This document shows positions 60,464 to 64,000 of a DNA stretch of 64,000 nt, in pieces (the stretch's first letter is position 1; the number at the start of each line of letters is the position of its first letter). The stretch lies in NCBI RefSeq assembly GCF_024508665.1, contig NZ_JANINP010000002.1:410598-474597 (forward strand). The letters are read 5' to 3'. The notes beneath the pieces were generated by a model that saw only the letters and a list, made by a program, of their open reading frames with translations, was not told the origin of the DNA and did no database searches. A program made the translations under genes and the position numbers. Source of the DNA: Sphingomonas sp. (GTDB lineage: Bacteria > Pseudomonadota > Alphaproteobacteria > Sphingomonadales > Sphingomonadaceae).

Positions 60464-61459
60464 ATGGACGAGGACGAAGCGGCGGGCGCTCCCGATCAGG
60501 CGTCGCTATTCCCCAAGACCGTAGGTGACAAGCTGCGCGAGGCGCGCGAGGCACAGGGACTGACCCTGGCCGACATCGCCAGCCGGACGCGCGTGCCGAT
60601 GCGCCATCTGGAGGCGATCGAGAACAACCGGATGGAGGGTATGGCCTCGCCGGCTTACGCCATCGGTTTCACCAAGACCTATGCCCGTGCCGTCGGGCTC
60701 GACGATCGCGCGATCGCCGCCGAATTGCGCCAGAGTCCGCAGATGCCGCTGTCGCCGACGACCCGGTTCGAGGAATATGAGCCGACCGACCCGCGCCGCG
60801 TGCCGTCGAGCGGAATCGCCGGCATCGCCGCAATCATCGCCCTGCTGCTGCTGGTCGGCGTCGGCATCTGGTACGGAACGACGTGGCTGCGCGGCACCGG
60901 CGAGGAACCCGTGCCGCTCGCCACGCCCGAGCCGTCGCCCAGCATCGCCGCCGCACCCGAGGCGACTCCGGCGCCGGTCGCCGGCGGCCAGGTCGTGCTG
61001 ACCGCGACCGATGCGGTCTGGCTGCGCGTCTATGACGCGACGGGCAAGACGCTTATCCAGAAGACGATGCAGCCGGGCGAGCAATATTCGGTGCCGACCG
61101 ACGCCGCCAATCCGATGATCAATATCGGCCGGCCCGACAAATTGCAGGTGACGATCAACGGATCGGCCGTGCCCGCGCTGGGTGACGGCAAGCGCCCGAT
61201 CAAGGACATGCCGATCAGTGCCGCGGCGCTGCAGGCGCGCGGGACTGCCGCCGCTCCGGCCGCTTCTGCGGCTGCGCCGACTCCGCCCGCCGCTGCTTCG
61301 ACACCGAGCGCGACATCGACCAAGCGCCCCGGAGCGAACGACGTGCCCGACTTCTTCCGCAAGCCGAGCGACAAGCCGACCGCGTCGGCGACGCCGCGCC
61401 CGGTGGCGACGCCGGACCCGGTATCCTTGCCCGCCGCGGCACCAACATCGGCGCCTTAG
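60464..61459 (+). CDS. RodZ-like HTH membrane protein (DUF4115)
   Basis: This 331-residue protein has an N-terminal Xre-like HTH (VGDKLREAREAQGLTLADIA, then VPMRHLEAIENNR, residues 20-60). A single membrane helix follows at about 123-145 (GIAGIAAIIALLLLVGVGIW), then a periplasmic domain (about 170-235, DAVWLRVYDATGKTLIQKTM, a RodZ C-terminal/DUF4115-type fold) and a Pro/Ala/Thr-rich tail. RodZ proteins link MreB to the cell wall. The start is ATG 60464 with GGAG seven bases upstream. It precedes cpoB. Confidence 0.87.
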   Translation: MDEDEAAGAPDQASLFPKTVGDKLREAREAQGLTLADIASRTRVPMRHLEAIENNRMEGMASPAYAIGFTKTYARAVGLDDRAIAAELRQSPQMPLSPTTRFEEYEPTDPRRVPSSGIAGIAAIIALLLLVGVGIWYGTTWLRGTGEEPVPLATPEPSPSIAAAPEATPAPVAGGQVVLTATDAVWLRVYDATGKTLIQKTMQPGEQYSVPTDAANPMINIGRPDKLQVTINGSAVPALGDGKRPIKDMPISAAALQARGTAAAPAASAAAPTPPAAASTPSATSTKRPGANDVPDFFRKPSDKPTASATPRPVATPDPVSLPAAAPTSAP

Positions 61460-61580
61460 GCCGGAGGGGCGAAACCCCGCGTGCGGGGAGTCAAATCGGG
61501 CAATGACGCCAACCACATATAGTGGCGCGGGCGCGCGTTCCGCGTTAGGTTAACCATAGCGGGTCATTCTGGGGACAAGT

Positions 61581-62543
61581 ATGCGTAGTTTGTTGACGAC
61601 GGTCATGATCGCGGCGGCCGGACTGGCGATCGCGGCACCGGCGCACGCGCAGGACCGGTCGGTCGATGCGCGGCTGGGCCAGCTGGAAAAGCGGATGAAC
61701 ACGGTCGAACGCGTCGTGTCGCGCACGTCCGGGCCGCTGATCCAGCCCGAAATCGGTCCCGACAACCAGCCGGTCACCGCCCCGGGCACCCCCGCCAGCG
61801 CGCCGCTCGCCGATCTCGAACAGCGCCTGACCTCGGTCGAATCCGAATTGTCGAGCTTCACCGGGCGGCTGGAGACGGACGAGCACAAAATGCAGCAGCT
61901 CGAAGCCGATTTCGCCGCGTACAAGCGCGCGACCGATGCGCGGCTGAAGGCGCTGGAGGATCGCGGCGCGGCCCCGGCCGGCGATGCCGATTCCGCCGCG
62001 GTCGCCGACGGCCCGGCGCCGGCTCCGGTCAAGTCGGGCCCTAAGCCCTCGGCCGGCTCCGCGCCCAAGCCCGCCCCTGCCGCCGGCGACCCCGATCGCG
62101 CCAAGGCGGTCGCCGCCGTGCCCAAGCCCGCCGGCAAGGACGCGGTCGACAAGGCAATGTACGCCTATAATTACGCCTATCGCTTGTGGCAGGCGCAATT
62201 CTATCCCGAGGCCGAGGCGCAATTGCAGGGTTTTGGGACCAAATATGCCGGTCATCGCCTGGTCAGCCGCGCGCAAAACCTGCTCGGCACGATCTATATG
62301 GACGACAACAAGCCCAATCTGGCCGCGCAAATCTATTACGAGAATTATTCCAAGCTGCCCGATGGCGAGCGCGCCGCCGACAGCCTGCTCAACCTGGCCA
62401 AGGCGCTGACCGTGCTCAAGAAGCCGCGGACCGACATCTGCCGCGTCTATACCGAGCTGAACGACGTCTATGGCTCCAAGCTGACCGCCGCGCAAAAGGC
62501 CGATGCGGAAAAGGGCCGTGCCGCCAACCGATGCGCCGCCTGA
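61581..62543 (+). CDS. cpoB: Tol-Pal coordinator CpoB (YbgF)
   Basis: This 320-residue periplasmic protein connects Tol-Pal constriction with peptidoglycan synthesis. It has a signal peptide (residues 1-23, APAHAQD), an N-terminal coiled-coil (RLGQLEKRMNTVERVVSR) and a second helical segment (LEQRLTSVESELSSFTGRLE), a disordered Ala/Pro-rich linker (about 135-185) and C-terminal TPR-like repeats (AMYAYNYAYRLWQAQFYPEA, KYAGHRLVSRAQNLLGTIYM, LAAQIYYENYSKLPDGE). The start is ATG 61581. It overlaps tilS, and cpoB-tilS-ftsH is a usual order in this group. Confidence 0.9.
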   Translation: MRSLLTTVMIAAAGLAIAAPAHAQDRSVDARLGQLEKRMNTVERVVSRTSGPLIQPEIGPDNQPVTAPGTPASAPLADLEQRLTSVESELSSFTGRLETDEHKMQQLEADFAAYKRATDARLKALEDRGAAPAGDADSAAVADGPAPAPVKSGPKPSAGSAPKPAPAAGDPDRAKAVAAVPKPAGKDAVDKAMYAYNYAYRLWQAQFYPEAEAQLQGFGTKYAGHRLVSRAQNLLGTIYMDDNKPNLAAQIYYENYSKLPDGERAADSLLNLAKALTVLKKPRTDICRVYTELNDVYGSKLTAAQKADAEKGRAANRCAA

Positions 62544-63522
62544 GCTGACGCGCGCGATCGACCCGGCGACGCTCGCGCGGTTCGCCGCCGATCTGTCGGC
62601 GCTGTGCGACCCGGCGCGCGACCGCGTGCTGGTCGCGGTATCGGGCGGGCCCGACAGCCTGGCGCTGCTGTTGTTGACTCACGCCTTGCTCGGCGATCGC
62701 TGCGTGGCGGCGACGGTCGATCATGGATTGCGCCCCGAAGCGGCGGACGAGGCGGCGTGGGTCGCCGATCTCTGTGCGGCGCGCGGCATCGACCATGCCG
62801 TGCTCAGCGGTCCCCTGCCCGAGCGGGCGGGGCACACGGCCAATCTGTCGGCGAGGGCGCGGGCGCTGCGCTACGAATTGCTCCAGGCCCATGCCGACGC
62901 GGTCGGAGCCACCCATATCGCCACCGCGCACCATGCCGACGACCAGGTCGAGACGCTGATCATGCGGCTCAACCGCGGCGCCGGGGTCGGCGGGCTGGCA
63001 GGGGTACGCGCGAGTGGTCAGAGGATGGGCGGACGCGTGATCCGGCCGCTGCTCGGCTGGCGTCGCACCGAGCTGGGCGCGATCGTCGCGGCGGCGGGGA
63101 TCGTCGCGGTCGAGGATCCGAGCAATGTCAGCGACCGGTTCGACCGCGCGCGGCTGCGCAAGCAACTCGCCGCCATCGACTGGATCGACCCCTTGCGAGT
63201 CGCGGCGAGCGCCGCCGCCTTGGCCGATGCCGAGGACGCAATCGCCTGGATGGTGCGTCAGCTTGGGACGGATCGTATCGCGGCCGACGGTGATTCGCTG
63301 ACGCTCGACCCCAGCGGCTTGCCGTTCGAGCTGGTCCGCCGGCTGGTCGAGCAATGCGTCCGCCAAATGGACGCCAGCGCGGAAATCCGCGGCTCCGCAT
63401 TGGTACGGATGGTCAAGGCGCTGGAATCGGGCGACACTGCGATGCTGGGCGATGTGACGGCGGTGGCGCTGTCGCCCGCGGCGTGGCGCTTTCGCAAGGC
63501 TCCGCCGCGTCGATTGCTCTGA
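62503..63522 (+). CDS. tilS: tRNA(Ile)-lysidine synthetase
   Basis: This 339-residue N-type ATP pyrophosphatase changes C34 of tRNA-Ile(CAU) to lysidine. The PP-loop SGGPDS (VLVAVSGGPDSLALLLL, residues about 44-60), ATVDHGLRPEAADEAAW, ATAHHADDQVETLIMRLNRG and VEDPSNVSDRFDRARLR are visible. The C-terminal domain is short, as in other alphaproteobacteria. The start is uncertain: ATG 62503 or GTG 62518 (after AAAAGGG), both inside the cpoB end. The ftsH gene follows 69 bases later. Confidence 0.93.
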   Translation: MRKRAVPPTDAPPELTRAIDPATLARFAADLSALCDPARDRVLVAVSGGPDSLALLLLTHALLGDRCVAATVDHGLRPEAADEAAWVADLCAARGIDHAVLSGPLPERAGHTANLSARARALRYELLQAHADAVGATHIATAHHADDQVETLIMRLNRGAGVGGLAGVRASGQRMGGRVIRPLLGWRRTELGAIVAAAGIVAVEDPSNVSDRFDRARLRKQLAAIDWIDPLRVAASAAALADAEDAIAWMVRQLGTDRIAADGDSLTLDPSGLPFELVRRLVEQCVRQMDASAEIRGSALVRMVKALESGDTAMLGDVTAVALSPAAWRFRKAPPRRLL

Positions 63523-63591
63523 TCGACGTTGTTCCATTGCCATTAAGGCTTGGTGCCTTATCTTTAAGGGCACGAAAGGTATCTCGCGACG

Positions 63592-64000
63592 ATGAACGAC
63601 AACGACAAGCAGCCCGGCCAGGACGGCGGCGGCAACAACTGGGCCCGGAACCTGTTGCTCTGGGTGGGTATCGCGGTTGCGCTGGCGGTGCTGGTGGCCA
63701 TGCTCGGCGACCGCGCGACGACCCCGGCGGGCCAGCAATTGTCCTATTCGGGCTTCGTCGCCAAGGTGAAGGACGGATCGGTCAAGAAGGTCGAGATCGC
63801 CGGCACCGCGATCAAGGGCACGATGAAGGACAATTCGACCTTCACCACCAATGCCGGCGTGCCCGATCCGCAATTGGTCCAGCGCCTGATCGACAACAAT
63901 GTCGAGGTCGTCGCCAAGCCCGAGGAAACGCCCTCGATCTGGCAATATCTGCTCGTCCAGTCGCTGCCGTTCGTGCTGATGCTGGCGATCGCGTTCTTCG
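63592..64000 (+). CDS. ftsH: ATP-dependent zinc metalloprotease FtsH (N-terminal part; runs off the window)
   Basis: FtsH is the membrane-bound AAA+ protease that controls lipid and heat-shock proteins. The visible 136 residues contain a first membrane helix (NLLLWVGIAVALAVLVAMLG, about 20-40), the periplasmic domain (LSYSGFVAKVKDGSVKKVEI, TFTTNAGVPDPQLVQRLIDN, VEVVAKPEE) and the start of the second helix (LLVQSLPFVLMLAIAFF). The AAA and protease domains lie beyond base 64000. The start is ATG 63592. It sits after cpoB-tilS, the usual order. Confidence 0.95.
   Translation, partial: MNDNDKQPGQDGGGNNWARNLLLWVGIAVALAVLVAMLGDRATTPAGQQLSYSGFVAKVKDGSVKKVEIAGTAIKGTMKDNSTFTTNAGVPDPQLVQRLIDNNVEVVAKPEETPSIWQYLLVQSLPFVLMLAIAFF

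Overview
The window is GC-rich (about 65%), gene-dense alphaproteobacterial DNA. The gene content fits a sphingomonad (Sphingomonas or a close relative): an FlbD-type sigma54 regulator beside fliE, fliF and two flagellins; the pair formed by an NDUFS4-type Complex I subunit and an NTF2-like protein; a cpoB-tilS-ftsH block; a DUF1134/EipA-type protein; and several families of GC-rich palindromic intergenic repeats. This assignment is inferred from gene content only. The window ends inside fliF on the left and inside ftsH on the right. No phage, transposase, integrase, CRISPR array or rRNA was seen.

Layout. 1-4.8 kb: fliF, fliE and the sigma54 regulator on the minus strand, divergent from two tandem flagellins; the divergent spacer carries repeated CGGCAA-N4-TTGCCG palindromes. 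4.8-12.7 kb: small metabolic and stress genes (quinone oxidoreductase, dihydroflavonol reductase-like SDR, an ArsR-SRPBCC-GST operon under a perfect operator, an acetyltransferase, an M13 peptidase, a solitary lasso-B2-like protein, a macrodomain protein coupled to acs). 14.7-21.3 kb: a TMEM175-like channel, a riboflavin operon whose RibB carries an N-terminal HTH and a degenerate GTP-cyclohydrolase domain, a TonB-like protein and gltX. 21.3-31.6 kb: a PAS protein, a TetR/HdeD-like divergent pair with twin operators, rlmE-ppx, tRNA-Gln and tRNA-Ser, EipA-like protein, pyrC, ygfZ, ugd and an OmpA porin. 31.8-40.9 kb: a membrane J-domain protein, a divergent DapF-like racemase, an EF-hand protein, the branched-chain 2-oxoacid dehydrogenase genes (bkdA1, bkdA2, bkdB) and an FAH-family hydrolase. 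41-48 kb: an acyl-CoA dehydrogenase, the translationally coupled set acyl-CoA ligase / thiolase-like / DUF35, and a coupled MFS-aldo/keto reductase pair. 48-51.9 kb: chorismate mutase, a polyprenyl diphosphate synthase, several very small proteins and a His-rich CDF transporter. 52-64 kb: hrpB, NDUFS4-like, NTF2-like, xth, DUF421, an atypical Nramp transporter, ptsP, a RodZ-like HTH membrane protein, cpoB, tilS and ftsH.

Many genes overlap by 1-4 bases (ATGA, GTGA or TGATG), so translational coupling is the main organising principle. The most unusual points are: (i) HTH-RibB-RibX preceded by a perfect 18-bp palindrome, which suggests a self-regulating riboflavin enzyme; (ii) palindromic repeats inserted in frame inside hrpB and bkdB; (iii) a repeat end that supplies the start codon of an MFS transporter; (iv) family members with altered active-site motifs (DapF-like, Nramp-like and thiolase-like proteins); and (v) unlisted very small genes, including a 36-residue membrane peptide.
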